Counted from the first letter of the stretch, positions 33,532-43,011 are shown. The stretch is DNA of 64,000 nt from Pseudomonas kairouanensis (GCF_004682055.1 NZ_QUZU01000003.1:62001-126000); one strand, 5' to 3'. Notes: generated from the letters alone by a model not told the origin. Numbers and translations: made by a program.

Positions 33532-34440
33532 ATGAGCGAGATGGATGATCTGGCGGCCTTCGCCGTACTGATCGAAGCCGGCAGTTTTACCCTGGCCGCC
33601 GAACAATTGGGCTGCAGCAAGGGCCAGCTGTCCAAGCGCATCAGCCAGCTCGAAGCGCAGTTCGGCGTGGTATTGCTGCACCGCACCACCCGCAAGCTCA
33701 GTCTCACCGCTGCCGGTGCGGCGCTGCTGCCACAGGCCCAGGCATTGGTGGTACAAGTGGATCGAGCGCGTCAGGCATTGGCCCGGCTCAAGGACGATTT
33801 GTCCGGACCTGTGCGTATGACGGTTCCGGTGTCTCTGGGAGAAACCTTCTTTGATGGCCTGTTGCTGGAGTTTTCCAAGCAATACCCGCAGGTGCAGATC
33901 GAACTGGAGTTGAACAACAGCTACCGGGACCTGGCGCGGGACGGCTTTGACCTGGGGGTTCGCTCAGGGGCGATTGAAAACGAGCGCCTGGTGGCCAAGC
34001 CGCTGCTGGCCTGGCACGAAATGACCTGCGCCAGCCCGGCCTACCTAAAGCAATACGGCGAGCCGCAGACCCCGGCGGAGCTGGTGGCGCACAGCTGCCT
34101 GCTCAACAGCCACTACAGCGGTCGCGAAGAGTGGCTGTACCACCAACAGCATGAGTTGCTGCGGGTGCGGGTCAGCGGCACTTTTGCCTCCAACCACTAC
34201 AACCTGCTGAAAAAGGCTGCACTGGTGGGCGCCGGCATCGCGCGTCTGCCTTCCTACGTGCTTCATGCGGAACTGGCTGACGGCCGATTGCGCTGGCTCC
34301 TGCGCGATTACCAGACGCGGAGCATGCCGATGTACCTGGTTCATCCCTACCTGGGTGGCCTGCCGCGTCGTACCCAGGTGCTGGCCGATTACCTGGTGCA
34401 GTGGTTCAAGCGCAGCGGCGAAGCCCTCGATCGGCTTTAG
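33532..34440 (+). CDS. LysR-family transcriptional regulator
   Basis: About 302 residues. The winged helix-turn-helix is MDDLAAFAVLIEAGSFTLAA followed by EQLGCSKGQLSKRISQLE, and the C-terminal half is a periplasmic-binding-like effector domain (PVRMTVPVSLGETFF, GVRSGAIENERLVAKPLL). It belongs to the CrgA/YafC-like group. The start at 33532 matches the family N-terminus (a second ATG at 33541 is also possible); the longer frame from 33385 runs through the shared promoter region. It probably regulates the divergent SDR gene. It ends converging on the bufferin operon by a 4-base overlap. Confidence 0.92.
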   Translation: MSEMDDLAAFAVLIEAGSFTLAAEQLGCSKGQLSKRISQLEAQFGVVLLHRTTRKLSLTAAGAALLPQAQALVVQVDRARQALARLKDDLSGPVRMTVPVSLGETFFDGLLLEFSKQYPQVQIELELNNSYRDLARDGFDLGVRSGAIENERLVAKPLLAWHEMTCASPAYLKQYGEPQTPAELVAHSCLLNSHYSGREEWLYHQQHELLRVRVSGTFASNHYNLLKKAALVGAGIARLPSYVLHAELADGRLRWLLRDYQTRSMPMYLVHPYLGGLPRRTQVLADYLVQWFKRSGEALDRL

Positions 34441-34922
34441 CGGTAGCGGCGGGCGATCAGGTGGTCGATGGACAGGCCTCCAGGCCCTTTGGCCACCAAC
34501 AACAGCAGCAAGGCAATCCAGGTGCCGTGGGTGGGGTAGGCATCCGGATAGACGAACAGTTGAATCACCAAGGTCATGCCGATCAGCGCCAAGGCCGAAA
34601 AGCGCGTGGCCAATCCCACCAGGATCAATACCGGGAAAAAATGCTCGGCAAACGCCGCCAGATACGCCGCCACTTCCGGTGACAGCAACGGCACGTGGTA
34701 TTCACTGCGAAACAGCGGCAGGGTCGAAGCCGCGAGCCGAGGCTCCCCCAGTTGGAAAGTGCCGCTGATCAGGTCCACGGCAAAGCCTTCGATCTTGGTC
34801 TGCCCGGATTTCCAGAACACGGCGGCGATGGAAAAGCGTGCGACAAAGGCGATCAGGCTGTAGGGGATTTGCTCAAAAAGCTGAATGGCCCGTTTTACCA
34901 GGCACGGTGCGAAAGTGTTCAT
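34437..34922 (-). CDS. DoxX-family membrane protein of the bufferin operon
   Basis: 161 residues with four membrane helices (about 20-40, 75-95, 100-120 and 125-145). It starts [20 protein letters not shown] and contains FSIAAVFWKSGQTKIEG and FAEHFFPVLILVGLATRFSA, as in DoxX. It overlaps the DUF2063 gene by ATGA (34919-34922), so it is the last gene of the operon. DoxX proteins commonly accompany DUF2282/DUF692/DUF2063 genes; a role as a quinone-linked oxidoreductase or membrane partner has been suggested but not settled. The stop overlaps the LysR stop on the other strand. Confidence 0.9.
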   Translation of the reverse strand: MNTFAPCLVKRAIQLFEQIPYSLIAFVARFSIAAVFWKSGQTKIEGFAVDLISGTFQLGEPRLAASTLPLFRSEYHVPLLSPEVAAYLAAFAEHFFPVLILVGLATRFSALALIGMTLVIQLFVYPDAYPTHGTWIALLLLLVAKGPGGLSIDHLIARRYR

Positions 34923-35695
34923 GGCACTACCTTTTGTTCTGTGTGCAGATGAGTGATGGCGTTGTAGCTGATCAGCAGGGTGAGGCATTGGTGCAGGTCG
35001 AATTCGGGGGCGGCGGCCAGCGCTTGCTCCACGGCCTGTTCCAATGTCGTTCCCCGGCCCAGGCAATTGATAAAGACCACCGAGCCACTGTCGATGGCGA
35101 ACACCTTGACCGCCAGGCCTTGGCGCAGCACCAGTGCACCCTGGGCATGCCAGCGGTTGAGGGTGGCCAAGCCGCCTTCGATCTGATGGGCTGCCCACAC
35201 GGCGACCACGGCATACGGAGAATCCAGCGTGCCCAGCGAAGGGGCCAGTTGCAGGCGCAGCCGTCCCAGGTCGGTTTGGCCTTGCAGGGCCTGGAGTAGG
35301 GCGTGTTGGTCCAGCGGCTGGCAATCAGCGGCGTGATAGGCGCGTACCCGCAAGCGCTCCAGCCGTGCGACGTCCGCCAGGTAGGGCACGCTGGCCGCAG
35401 GCTCAAAGCCTTGGATGAACTCGGCCAAGGTGTTGCCGTACTCGCTGATCAACGGGCCGGCAGGCGGGTGCGCTTGGATGTAAAGGCTGGCCATGGCACG
35501 GAAAAAATCATCGCCCACCAGTTGCAGGGTCACGGGATAGGCAGTGGCCAACGCATTGATCAACGCGCTGTATACGTTGTTGCGATACACCGCGAAACGG
35601 CTGGCTGGGTCGGCGCCGTTCGTGCTGAACAGGCCGTCGGGACAGGGCAGGTCGGGGGCCAGGAGGGCCTTGGCAAACGCGTCGTGAAGGCTCAT
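34919..35695 (-). CDS. bufC: DUF2063 (HvfC/BufC) partner protein
   Basis: 258 residues. The N-terminal DUF2063 domain ([39 protein letters not shown]) was once described as DNA-binding, but in bufferin and related operons it is the partner that presents the precursor to the DUF692 enzyme. A less conserved C-terminal half follows ([18 protein letters not shown]). It overlaps both neighbours by ATGA, indicating tight co-expression with the enzyme. The gene name follows the published bufferin naming and is by analogy. Confidence 0.9.
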   Translation of the reverse strand: MSLHDAFAKALLAPDLPCPDGLFSTNGADPASRFAVYRNNVYSALINALATAYPVTLQLVGDDFFRAMASLYIQAHPPAGPLISEYGNTLAEFIQGFEPAASVPYLADVARLERLRVRAYHAADCQPLDQHALLQALQGQTDLGRLRLQLAPSLGTLDSPYAVVAVWAAHQIEGGLATLNRWHAQGALVLRQGLAVKVFAIDSGSVVFINCLGRGTTLEQAVEQALAAAPEFDLHQCLTLLISYNAITHLHTEQKVVP

Positions 35696-36552
35696 GGGCG
35701 TACCTGCCGTAAATGCCAGTCGGCGTGCTCAGCTTCCGCGAGCAGCACGTTGAAAGCGGGCAGCTGATTGTCCCGTTCGATCAGCGTCGCCACCGGCCCG
35801 GTGTGTGCGAGCAGGTGTTCATACAGCTGCCACACGGCGTTATCGACGGCGGCACCGTGGTCATCGATCAGCAGGCGGTCGCCGAGGCTGTCGGTGTCTT
35901 CGGCAAAGCCCGCCAGATGAATCTCACCCACGGCATGCAAGGGCAGGGCATCGATATAGGCATGGGGATCACGCCGGTGGTTGATGCACGACACGTAGAC
36001 GTTGTTCACATCCAGCAGCAGGCCACAGCCGGTGCGCCGGATGATCTCGCTGATGAAGTCGGTCTCGTCCAGCGTGGAGCGCTGCCATTGCAGGTAGGTC
36101 GATGGGTTCTCCAGCAACATTGGCCGCTTGAGGGTGTGCTGCACCTGGTCAACGTGTTCGCATACTCGTTGCAGGGTGGCACTGTCGTAAGCCAGTGGCA
36201 GCAGGTCATTGAGGAACACCGGGCCGTGGCTGGACCACGCCAGGTGTTCGGAAAAGGCGTGGGGTTGATAGCGCTCGATCAGCCTGGCCAAGCGTGCCAG
36301 GTGTTCACGGTCCAGTGGACCTTCGCCGCCAATGGACAGGCCTACGCCGTGCATGGACAGCGGGTACTGTTCGCGGATCAACCCCAGGTAGTGATGAAAC
36401 GGGCCGCCGGCCACCATGTAGTTTTCGGCGTGCACTTCAAAAAAACCGATGTATGGGGAGGTGTCGAGCACTTCGCTGAAGTGCTCGTGCTTGAGGCCCA
36501 GCCCTGCCCGGCGTGGGAGGCCGGGCGCCTGTGGGGATGAAAGTGTCATCAT
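35692..36552 (-). CDS. bufB: DUF692 multinuclear non-heme iron oxidative enzyme (HvfB/BufB)
   Basis: 286 residues, the usual length of the MNIO family. The TIM-barrel metal ligands are recognisable in [64 protein letters not shown] and [16 protein letters not shown] enzymes oxidise cysteine side chains of a ribosomal precursor, and in bufferins form thiooxazole rings. The precursor gene lies 23 bases upstream and the partner gene overlaps the end by ATGA. All visible ligand motifs are intact, so the enzyme should be active. Confidence 0.94.
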   Translation of the reverse strand: MMTLSSPQAPGLPRRAGLGLKHEHFSEVLDTSPYIGFFEVHAENYMVAGGPFHHYLGLIREQYPLSMHGVGLSIGGEGPLDREHLARLARLIERYQPHAFSEHLAWSSHGPVFLNDLLPLAYDSATLQRVCEHVDQVQHTLKRPMLLENPSTYLQWQRSTLDETDFISEIIRRTGCGLLLDVNNVYVSCINHRRDPHAYIDALPLHAVGEIHLAGFAEDTDSLGDRLLIDDHGAAVDNAVWQLYEHLLAHTGPVATLIERDNQLPAFNVLLAEAEHADWHLRQVRP

Positions 36553-36575
36553 CAGTGCTCAGGCTGAGTGAGGTA

Positions 36576-36872
36576 TCAGGACTTGGCGGTGAAGGCCGCT
36601 TCTTGGCCGAAACCGGTCGGCGAGGTGGTGCTTGGGGTGTTGGTGCAAGTGCCGGCGGGGACCAGTTTCCAGGCGTTGGCCTGGTCTTTGGTTTTCGAGG
36701 TGCCGGCGCAGGAAGTGCCAGCGCCTGCTGCGCAATCGTTCTTGCCGGCTTCGGCGACGCCGAAGCATTTTTGCATGTCGTCGGCGGCGTGGGCGGTGGT
36801 GGTCAGGGAGGACAGGCTCAGGGCCGAACCCAGGGCCAAAACGAGGGAGGCGGCGGACAGTTTGGTGGTCAT
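36576..36872 (-). CDS. bufA1: DUF2282 bufferin precursor peptide
   Basis: 98 residues. A signal peptide ends around TTTAHA (residue 29), so the product is exported. The mature part carries four Cys at residues 36, 47, 55 and 76 in the family motifs [20 protein letters not shown] and LVPAGTC, which match DUF2282 copper-buffering precursors. Modification by the MNIO enzyme encoded next door would convert paired Cys to heterocycles before or during export, giving a periplasmic copper-binding peptide. Odd here is a 22-residue tail after the last Cys ([18 protein letters not shown] region), whereas many relatives end soon after GTC. The gene is first in the operon. Confidence 0.93.
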   Translation of the reverse strand: MTTKLSAASLVLALGSALSLSSLTTTAHAADDMQKCFGVAEAGKNDCAAGAGTSCAGTSKTKDQANAWKLVPAGTCTNTPSTTSPTGFGQEAAFTAKS

Positions 36873-36927
36873 GGTGATTCTCCAGCAGTGGGTTGAGTTG
36901 GCGGGCTTGAGTGCCGGCTTGTACCAC

Positions 36928-36954
36928 TAGAGGCAGTCGGATGGAATCTGTTAC
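36928..36954 (-). promoter_or_regulatory. Candidate ECF-sigma promoter of the bufferin operon
   Basis: On the minus strand GTAACA (36954-36949) and CCTCTA (36933-36928) are separated by 15 bases, resembling the GTAAC / CGTCTA pair of ECF-type promoters. It lies about 55 bases before the bufA1 start. No sigma or anti-sigma gene is in the window, so the controlling factor must be encoded elsewhere. Confidence 0.42.
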
Positions 36955-36992
36955 AGCCCCATCAAAAATAAATTCAGGTGGCACGAAACAAA

Positions 36993-37081
36993 TGTGGGAG
37001 GGGGCTTGCCCCCGATGACAGTGTGTCAGTCTCATTGTCTGTGACTGATCCACCGCCATCGGGAGCAAGCCCCCTCCCACA
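36993..37081. repeat. REPIN between the bufferin operon and livF
   Basis: TGTGGGAGGGGGCTTGCCCC and its inverted partner with spacer TGTGTCAGTCTCATTGTCTG TGACTGATC. It lies upstream of the bufferin promoter and just after the livF stop, and may act as the transport operon's end structure. Confidence 0.9.
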
Positions 37082-37098
37082 TTCATGCGCCGATTCGG

Positions 37099-37800
37099 TT
37101 AACCGCCCAAGTACGCCTCGCGCACTTTCGGATCGGTCAGCAACTGCTCGCCAGTCCCCTGCATCACCACCCGGCCGTTTTCCAACACATAGGCACGGTC
37201 GGCGATTTTCAGCGCCTGGTTGGCGTTTTGTTCTACCAGGAACACCGTGACACCGTCCTTGCGCAGTTGTTCGATGATGTCGAAGATCTGCTGGATGATG
37301 ATCGGTGCCAAGCCCAGCGAAGGTTCGTCCAGCAGCAACAGCTTGGGCTTGCTCATCAGCGCCCTGCCGATGGCGAGCATTTGCTGCTCGCCGCCAGACA
37401 TGGTGCCACCGCGCTGGCTGAAGCGTTCCTTGAGCCGTGGGAACAGGTGCAGCACCTTGTCCATCTGCTCCTGGAAGTCGCCCTTGTCGGTGAAGAACCC
37501 GCCCATGGCGAGGTTCTCTTCAACGGTCAGGCGTGAGAACACGCGACGGCCTTCCGGCACCACCGCAATGCTCTTGCGCATGATTTGGGACGACTGTTGG
37601 CCCACCAGCTCTTCACCCATGTAGCGGATGCTGCCGCTGTAGGCCTGGGGCGAACCGCACAGGGTCATCAGCAGGGTGGATTTACCGGCGCCGTTGGCAC
37701 CGATCAGGGTAACGATCTCCCCTTGGCGCACTTCCACATTGACGCTGTGCAGGGCCTGGATCTTGCCGTAAAAAGTGGAAACGTTTTCGAATTGCAGCAT
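37099..37800 (-). CDS. livF: Branched-chain amino-acid ABC transporter ATPase LivF
   Basis: 233 residues, the standard LivF size. Walker A is GANGAGKST, signature MSGGEQQMLAIGRALM, Walker B LLLLDEPSLGL, and the C-terminus ends VREAYLGG. With LivG it forms the ATPase dimer that drives import of leucine, isoleucine and valine. It follows livG with a one-base gap, so translation is coupled. Confidence 0.96.
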   Translation of the reverse strand: MLQFENVSTFYGKIQALHSVNVEVRQGEIVTLIGANGAGKSTLLMTLCGSPQAYSGSIRYMGEELVGQQSSQIMRKSIAVVPEGRRVFSRLTVEENLAMGGFFTDKGDFQEQMDKVLHLFPRLKERFSQRGGTMSGGEQQMLAIGRALMSKPKLLLLDEPSLGLAPIIIQQIFDIIEQLRKDGVTVFLVEQNANQALKIADRAYVLENGRVVMQGTGEQLLTDPKVREAYLGG

Positions 37801-37801
37801 T

Positions 37802-38569
37802 TTACGCTTCCCCCAAATAGGCTTTGATCACTTCCGGATTGTCGCGGATCTGTTCCGGCGACCCGTCGGCCAGTGGCGTACCCTGGTTGATCACCACGAT
37901 GTGGTCGGAAATGCTCATGACCAGTTTCATGTCGTGTTCGATCAGCAGCACCGTGACGTTGTGCTCCTCACGCAGCACGCTGATCAGCGCCTTGAGGTCT
38001 TCGGTTTCCTTGGGGTTCAGGCCGGCGGCCGGTTCGTCGAGCATGAGGATCCGCGGGCGGGTCATCATGCAGCGAGCGATTTCCAGGCGACGTTGCTGAC
38101 CATAGGCCAGGGTGCCGGCCGGGCGGTTGGCAAACTCGGTGAGGTTGACCTTGTCCAGCCAGTACGCCGCATATTCCATGGCCTCGCGCTCGCTCTTGCG
38201 GAACGCCGGGGTCTTGAACAGGCCCGCCAGGAAGTTGGTGTTCAGGTGACGGTGCTGGGCGATCAGCAGGTTCTCGACCGCCGTCATGTCCTTGAACAAC
38301 CGCACGTTCTGGAAGGTGCGCACCACGCCCTTGCGGGCGATCTCGTGACCGGCCAGGCCCTGGATCGGCTGGCCGTCCAACAGGATGCTGCCACCGCTGG
38401 GCTTGTAGAAACCGGTAAGGCAGTTGAACACTGTGGTCTTGCCGGCGCCGTTGGGGCCGATCAGCGCAACCACTTGTTTTTCTTTCACGGTCAGGGCCAC
38501 GCCGTTGACCGCCAGCAGGCCGCCGAAGCGCATGCTCAAGTTTTCGACTTTCAGGATCTCGCGGCTCAT
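37802..38569 (-). CDS. livG: Branched-chain amino-acid ABC transporter ATPase LivG
   Basis: 255 residues. Walker A is GPNGAGKTT, the LivG-specific [12 protein letters not shown] insert follows, signature [15 protein letters not shown], and Walker [14 protein letters not shown] with the ALI/ETEDLK segment. It pairs with LivF on the cytoplasmic face of LivH/LivM. It overlaps livM by ATGA (38566-38569). Confidence 0.96.
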   Translation of the reverse strand: MSREILKVENLSMRFGGLLAVNGVALTVKEKQVVALIGPNGAGKTTVFNCLTGFYKPSGGSILLDGQPIQGLAGHEIARKGVVRTFQNVRLFKDMTAVENLLIAQHRHLNTNFLAGLFKTPAFRKSEREAMEYAAYWLDKVNLTEFANRPAGTLAYGQQRRLEIARCMMTRPRILMLDEPAAGLNPKETEDLKALISVLREEHNVTVLLIEHDMKLVMSISDHIVVINQGTPLADGSPEQIRDNPEVIKAYLGEA

Positions 38570-39819
38570 TTGCGCAGCTCCATGTGTGGACGTTGCATGG
38601 GCAGCAGGCCTTGAGGACGCCAGATCATCATCAGCACCATCATGGCGCCGAACATCAACATGCGGTATTCGCTGAACTCTCGCATCATTTCCGGCAGCAG
38701 GATCATCACGATGGCTGCCAGGATCACGCCCAGCTGCGAGCCCATGCCACCCAGTACCACGATGGCGAGGATGATCGCCGACTCGATGAAGGTGAATGAC
38801 TCCGGCGTCACCAGGCCTTGGCGCGCCGCGAAGAAGCTACCGGCAAAACCGGCGAACGCTGCACCCAGGGTGAAGGCGGAAAGCTTGATGATGGTCGGGT
38901 TCAGGCCCAGGGCACGGCAGGCGATCTCATCTTCGCGCAGCGCTTCCCATGCACGGCCAATCGGCATGCGCAGCAGGCGGTTGATCACGAACAGGGCGGC
39001 CAGTGCCAGCAGCAGCGCCACCAGGTACAGGAACACCACTTTGCTCACCGGGTTGTAGTCGATGCCGAAGTATTCGTGGAAGGTCTGCATGCCTTCTGCG
39101 GCGGTACGGTCGAACGACAGCCCGAAGAACGTCGGCTTGGGAATGCTGCTGATGCCGTTGGGGCCGCCGGTGATATCGGTGAGGTTACGCAGGAACAGAC
39201 GGATGATTTCACCGAAGCCCAACGTCACGATGGCCAAGTAGTCACCACGCAAACGCAGCACCGGGAAGCCCAGCAGGAAGCCGAACGTCGCCGCCGCCAT
39301 GCCTGCCAACGGCAAGCAGATCCAGAAGCTCCAGCCCAGGTAGTGCGACAGCAGCGCGTAGGTATAGGCACCCACGGCGTAGAAGCCCACATAACCCAGG
39401 TCGAGCAGGCCGGCCAGGCCCACCACGATGTTCAGGCCCAGGCCCAGCAGCACGTAGATCAGGATCAGGGTGGCGATGTCGACTGCGCCGCGCGAGCCGA
39501 AGAACGGCCAGACCAACGCGGCCACGATCAGGCCAATGATGATGTAGCGCTGGGTGCGCGGCAGGGTCAGGAATTGACTGACCTTGGGCGATACCAACGG
39601 GCCACGGTTGCTCTTGAGCAAGGCACTGAACTGATCGCTGAACAGCACGCGCAGGAACATCAGCACCGAGCACAGGGCAATGATGGTGAGGGTCACGGGA
39701 CCGGTGCCATGCACTTCCAGGTTGATGCCGACAATGCTCAGCTTGAGGCCGAGTACCGGAAAGGCCACGGCCCATACCAGCAAGGCGCTGAAAAACGCCG
39801 ATTTAAGATATCTGCTCAT
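38566..39819 (-). CDS. livM: Branched-chain amino-acid ABC transporter permease LivM
   Basis: 417 residues with a roughly 90-residue N-terminal DUF3382 extension (two helices, about 5-60) before the LivM core, which starts near [20 protein letters not shown]. The core carries [20 protein letters not shown] and [20 protein letters not shown] (the coupling helix to the ATPase). It forms the inner-membrane channel with LivH, with whose gene it overlaps by ATGA. The extension is the usual form in gamma-proteobacteria. Confidence 0.95.
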   Translation of the reverse strand: MSRYLKSAFFSALLVWAVAFPVLGLKLSIVGINLEVHGTGPVTLTIIALCSVLMFLRVLFSDQFSALLKSNRGPLVSPKVSQFLTLPRTQRYIIIGLIVAALVWPFFGSRGAVDIATLILIYVLLGLGLNIVVGLAGLLDLGYVGFYAVGAYTYALLSHYLGWSFWICLPLAGMAAATFGFLLGFPVLRLRGDYLAIVTLGFGEIIRLFLRNLTDITGGPNGISSIPKPTFFGLSFDRTAAEGMQTFHEYFGIDYNPVSKVVFLYLVALLLALAALFVINRLLRMPIGRAWEALREDEIACRALGLNPTIIKLSAFTLGAAFAGFAGSFFAARQGLVTPESFTFIESAIILAIVVLGGMGSQLGVILAAIVMILLPEMMREFSEYRMLMFGAMMVLMMIWRPQGLLPMQRPHMELRK

Positions 39820-40739
39820 ACTTTCTCAACCTCCGGACGGCCCAGGATGCCGGTCGGACGGAACAACAGCACCAGAACCAAGAGGCCGAACGCCACGACG
39901 TCCTTGTATTGGTCGCCGAAGATATCGGCGCCGAACGCTTCGGCCACACCCAGCACCAGGCCACCGAGCATCGCGCCCGGGATACTGCCGATGCCGCCCA
40001 AGACCGCCGCAGTGAAGGCCTTGAGGCCTACCAGGAAACCGGCGTTGGGGTTGATCACGCCGTACTGCATGCTCAGCAGCACCGCCGCGACGGCAGCCAG
40101 TGCGGCACCGATCACGAAGGTCAGGGCGATGATGTTGTTGGTGTTGATGCCCAGCAGGTTGGCCATCTTGATGTCTTCGGCGCAGGCCCGGCAGGCGCGC
40201 CCCAGACGAGAGCGGGAGATGAACAGGGTCAGGCCCAGCATGGCCACCAGAGTGACAACGAAGACCAGGATCTGCATGTAGGAAATCAGCACTTCTTCTG
40301 CGCCGCCAGGACCGAAGGTGAAGCTCCCGGGGATCAGGTTGGGGATGGACTTGTCCTTGGAGTCCTGGGACAGCAATACGGTGTTCTGCAGGAAAATCGA
40401 CATGCCGATGGCAGAAATCAACGGAATCAGACGGTTGCTGCCACGCAAGGGGCGATACGCAACGCGTTCGATACTGTAGCCATAGGCACTGGTTACGACG
40501 ATCGAGGCGATAAACGCAGCGGTCATCAACAGCGGCAGGGAATGGATACCCATCATGGCCAGCCCGGCAAGGGCGATGAAGGCCACGTAGGAGCCAATCA
40601 TGTACACCTCGCCATGGGCGAAGTTGATCATTCCAATGATGCCGTAAACCATTGTGTAGCCAATGGCTATCAAGGCATAGGTGCTGCCAATGGTCAGGCC
40701 ATTAACCAGCTGTTGGAAAAAATGATAGATCTCAGGCAT
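39816..40739 (-). CDS. livH: Branched-chain amino-acid ABC transporter permease LivH
   Basis: 307 residues with eight helices; [20 protein letters not shown] and [20 protein letters not shown] at the start, [20 protein letters not shown] as the coupling segment, and [20 protein letters not shown] later, all typical of LivH. It is the first gene of the HMGF block. The 229-base gap to braC holds a hairpin that would lower its expression relative to the binding protein. Confidence 0.96.
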   Translation of the reverse strand: MPEIYHFFQQLVNGLTIGSTYALIAIGYTMVYGIIGMINFAHGEVYMIGSYVAFIALAGLAMMGIHSLPLLMTAAFIASIVVTSAYGYSIERVAYRPLRGSNRLIPLISAIGMSIFLQNTVLLSQDSKDKSIPNLIPGSFTFGPGGAEEVLISYMQILVFVVTLVAMLGLTLFISRSRLGRACRACAEDIKMANLLGINTNNIIALTFVIGAALAAVAAVLLSMQYGVINPNAGFLVGLKAFTAAVLGGIGSIPGAMLGGLVLGVAEAFGADIFGDQYKDVVAFGLLVLVLLFRPTGILGRPEVEKV

Positions 40740-40921
40740 TACAGCGCTCCTAAAAACCCGATACGCATTTCACTGGTGGAGTCATGTTCCGGCACTGGGC
40801 TGTGTTCTGTGACCACATTTGCCCAAGGCGTTTGCCAGCGAACCGCTGGTGACGGTTTTAAGATTTTCAGGTGGGCCAGCGCCCGGATCGCGGGTGACAG
40901 GCCCATAAACCTCGTAAAACA

Positions 40922-40947
40922 AAGCCCACTGCTCTCACAGTGGGCTT
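40922..40947 (-). terminator. Hairpin after braC (partial terminator)
   Basis: AAGCCCACTG (40922-40931), loop CTCTCA, CAGTGGGCTT (40938-40947). Read on the minus strand, the stem is followed by TGTTTTACG. It lies 22 bases after the braC stop and well before livH, so it probably sets a high ratio of binding protein to permease. Confidence 0.78.
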
Positions 40948-40968
40948 GTTGGACCAGTAACGCCTGGC

Positions 40969-42096
40969 TTACTGAGGGGAAACTTCGGTTTTTGGTTTGC
41001 CGAAGTGCCATTCGTAGACCACGAATTTGAAGTCCTTCAGGTCGCCCTTGGCGTCAAAGCTCAGATCGCCGGTAGGGGTCTTGAAGGTGCCCGCGTGGAT
41101 GGCGGCGGCCACTTTGGCGGTGTCTTCGCTCTTGGCGGCTTCGATGCCTTTGGCGATCAGCTCAACAGCGGAGTACGCCGGGAACACGAACGGGCCGCTT
41201 GGGTCCTTGCCGTCAGCCTTGATGGCGTCAACGATGGCCTTGTTCTCAGGCTCGGCGTCGAACGACTTGGGCAGGGTAACCAACAGGCCTTCGGAAGCAC
41301 CCTGGGCGATTTGCGAGATGGAGTCGTTGCCCACGCCTTCGGGGCCCATGAACTTGGCGTTCAGGCCTTTTTCCTTGGCTTGGCGCAGGATCAGGCCCAG
41401 CTCAGGGTGGTAGCCGCCGTAGTAGACGAAGTCGACGTTGGCTTGCTTGAGCTTCTGGATGATCGAGGAGAAGTCTTTGTCACCGGCGTTCAGGCCTTCG
41501 AAGACGGCAACCTTGGTGCCTTTTTTCTCGAGGGTCTGTTTAACGGCGGTGGCGATGCCTTCACCGTACTGCTGTTTGTCGTGCAGGACGGCAACGACCT
41601 TAGGCTTGACGTGGTCGGCAATGTAGTTGCCGGCCGCAGGGCCCTGGGCGCTGTCCAGGCCGATGGTGCGGAAGATCAGCTTGTAGCCACGGGCGGTGAT
41701 GTCCGGGCTGGTGGCAGCTGGGGTGATCATGATCACGCCTTCGTCTTCATAGATGTCGGACGCAGGCTGAGTGGAGCTGGAGCAGAGGTGGCCGATTACG
41801 TACTTGACGCCATCGTTGACCACTTTGTTGGCTACGGCAACGGCTTGTTTAGGATCGCAAGCGTCATCGTATTCCTTGGCTTCGAGCAATTTGCCATCGA
41901 CGCCGCCCTTGGCGTTGATGTCTTTGATCGCTTGTTTGGCGCCAATGAACTGCATGTCGCCGTATTGCGTCACCGGACCGGTTTTAGGGCCGGCAATGCC
42001 GATCTTGATGGTGTCGGCTGCGAACGAATGGCCGGCAACCCCAGCCAGGACCATAGCGGCAAACAGTTTGGAAATCTGCTTAGTAGCCTTATTCAT
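40969..42096 (-). CDS. braC: Branched-chain amino-acid periplasmic binding protein BraC
   Basis: 375 residues, like Pseudomonas aeruginosa BraC. MNKATKQISKLFAAMVLAG and GVAGHSFAADTIKIG give the signal peptide with cleavage at SFA. The mature part has the Leu/Ile/Val-binding signature AGPKTGPVTQYGDMQFIGAK, YDDACDPKQAVAVANKVVND (with the Cys of the first disulfide) and SSSTQPASDIYEDEGV. It delivers amino acids to LivHM. A perfect 16-base palindrome sits 103 bases upstream. Confidence 0.96.
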   Translation of the reverse strand: MNKATKQISKLFAAMVLAGVAGHSFAADTIKIGIAGPKTGPVTQYGDMQFIGAKQAIKDINAKGGVDGKLLEAKEYDDACDPKQAVAVANKVVNDGVKYVIGHLCSSSTQPASDIYEDEGVIMITPAATSPDITARGYKLIFRTIGLDSAQGPAAGNYIADHVKPKVVAVLHDKQQYGEGIATAVKQTLEKKGTKVAVFEGLNAGDKDFSSIIQKLKQANVDFVYYGGYHPELGLILRQAKEKGLNAKFMGPEGVGNDSISQIAQGASEGLLVTLPKSFDAEPENKAIVDAIKADGKDPSGPFVFPAYSAVELIAKGIEAAKSEDTAKVAAAIHAGTFKTPTGDLSFDAKGDLKDFKFVVYEWHFGKPKTEVSPQ

Positions 42097-42437
42097 AGTG
42101 CTCCACTCTTGGTGTTGTATTTTTTATAGTTCTAGCGGCCTTGTGAGCAGCAGAACCGGATCAGATATCTCGAATATCCCCCCGGCCGTGCCCTGGCAAC
42201 TGTACCGGTACAGTGTAGAGCGCCGGTTGATCGCTTGAAAAGCTGGCTGCTGGGGGCAAAACCCGGGGGTGTCGCTTAAATGAAAGAAAAAGACAGAATT
42301 GCGGCGGGGTGCTGCCAGAGTCTCGGGCAATCCTTGGCTTTCCTGACACTTTCTATCGATGACTCATTTGCAACTGGGTTTTTCTACGAGAGTCGCGACG
42401 TTATGATTGCGCCGATTTTTTACTCAGGTGAATTCCC
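42097..42437. other. Intergenic region upstream of braC and the DUF2288 gene
   Basis: 341 bases between divergent genes. It holds the palindrome at 42199-42214 and presumably the promoters of both genes. No small ORF with a clear ribosome site stands out, and I see no further repeat. Confidence 0.5.
42199..42214. promoter_or_regulatory. Perfect palindrome, candidate operator upstream of braC
   Basis: ACTGTACCGGTACAGT is its own reverse complement over all 16 bases and is flanked by AT-richer DNA. The position, about 103 bases before the braC start, suits an operator near the promoter. I cannot assign the regulator; GntR/MocR-type and other dimeric factors bind sites of this form. Confidence 0.55.
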
Positions 42438-42743
42438 ATGACGCAAGAACCTAGCACCCTCTATGCCAAGCTGCTCGGTGAAACCGCCGAAATTTCCTGG
42501 AAGGAGCTTGAGCCGTTCTTTGCCAAGGGTGCCCTATTGTGGGTCGACGCCAGCCTGGATTTGATCGAAGCCGCCGAGGGAATGGCCGAAGACAACCGCG
42601 ACAAAGTCGCTGCCTGGCTGGCCTCGGGCAGCCTTGGGGAAGTGTCTGCGACGCGGGCATTGGACCTGGTCGAGCGTGATCCAAGCCTGTGGGCGGTGGT
42701 GGTTTCGCCGTGGATTCTGATCCAGGAAAGGGCGCCACAATAA
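42438..42743 (+). CDS. DUF2288 family protein
   Basis: 101 residues. TAEISWKELEPFFAKGALLW, VAAWLASGSLGEVS and AVVVSPWILIQERA match the short DUF2288 family of proteobacteria, for which no function is established. It has no signal or membrane segment. The ATG follows GGTGAATTCCC, a weak ribosome site. It is alone, divergent from braC. Confidence 0.85.
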   Translation: MTQEPSTLYAKLLGETAEISWKELEPFFAKGALLWVDASLDLIEAAEGMAEDNRDKVAAWLASGSLGEVSATRALDLVERDPSLWAVVVSPWILIQERAPQ

Positions 42744-43011
42744 AGTCGCGCACAAAAAAGGTGCAGGTTTTTTGCTGCAGCAAGTGTGTAGCGGAGTAAC
42801 CGCAGCAGCGATGATGGCATCTTGCCGTGGAGAAAGGTCACAGCCGAGGGTGACGCGCACGTCACGGGAACAGTTTCTTTAACGCCGGAAGGCTGGCCGA
42901 ATTGTTTCTTCGTGTGAATAAACGGCAGGCATCTGTCAGATATTGCTGTGGGATGGGGTGAATTTGCGCCGGATTCCGGTAGAGTTCGCCGCTTGTTCCA
43001 TGGAGCCAGTC

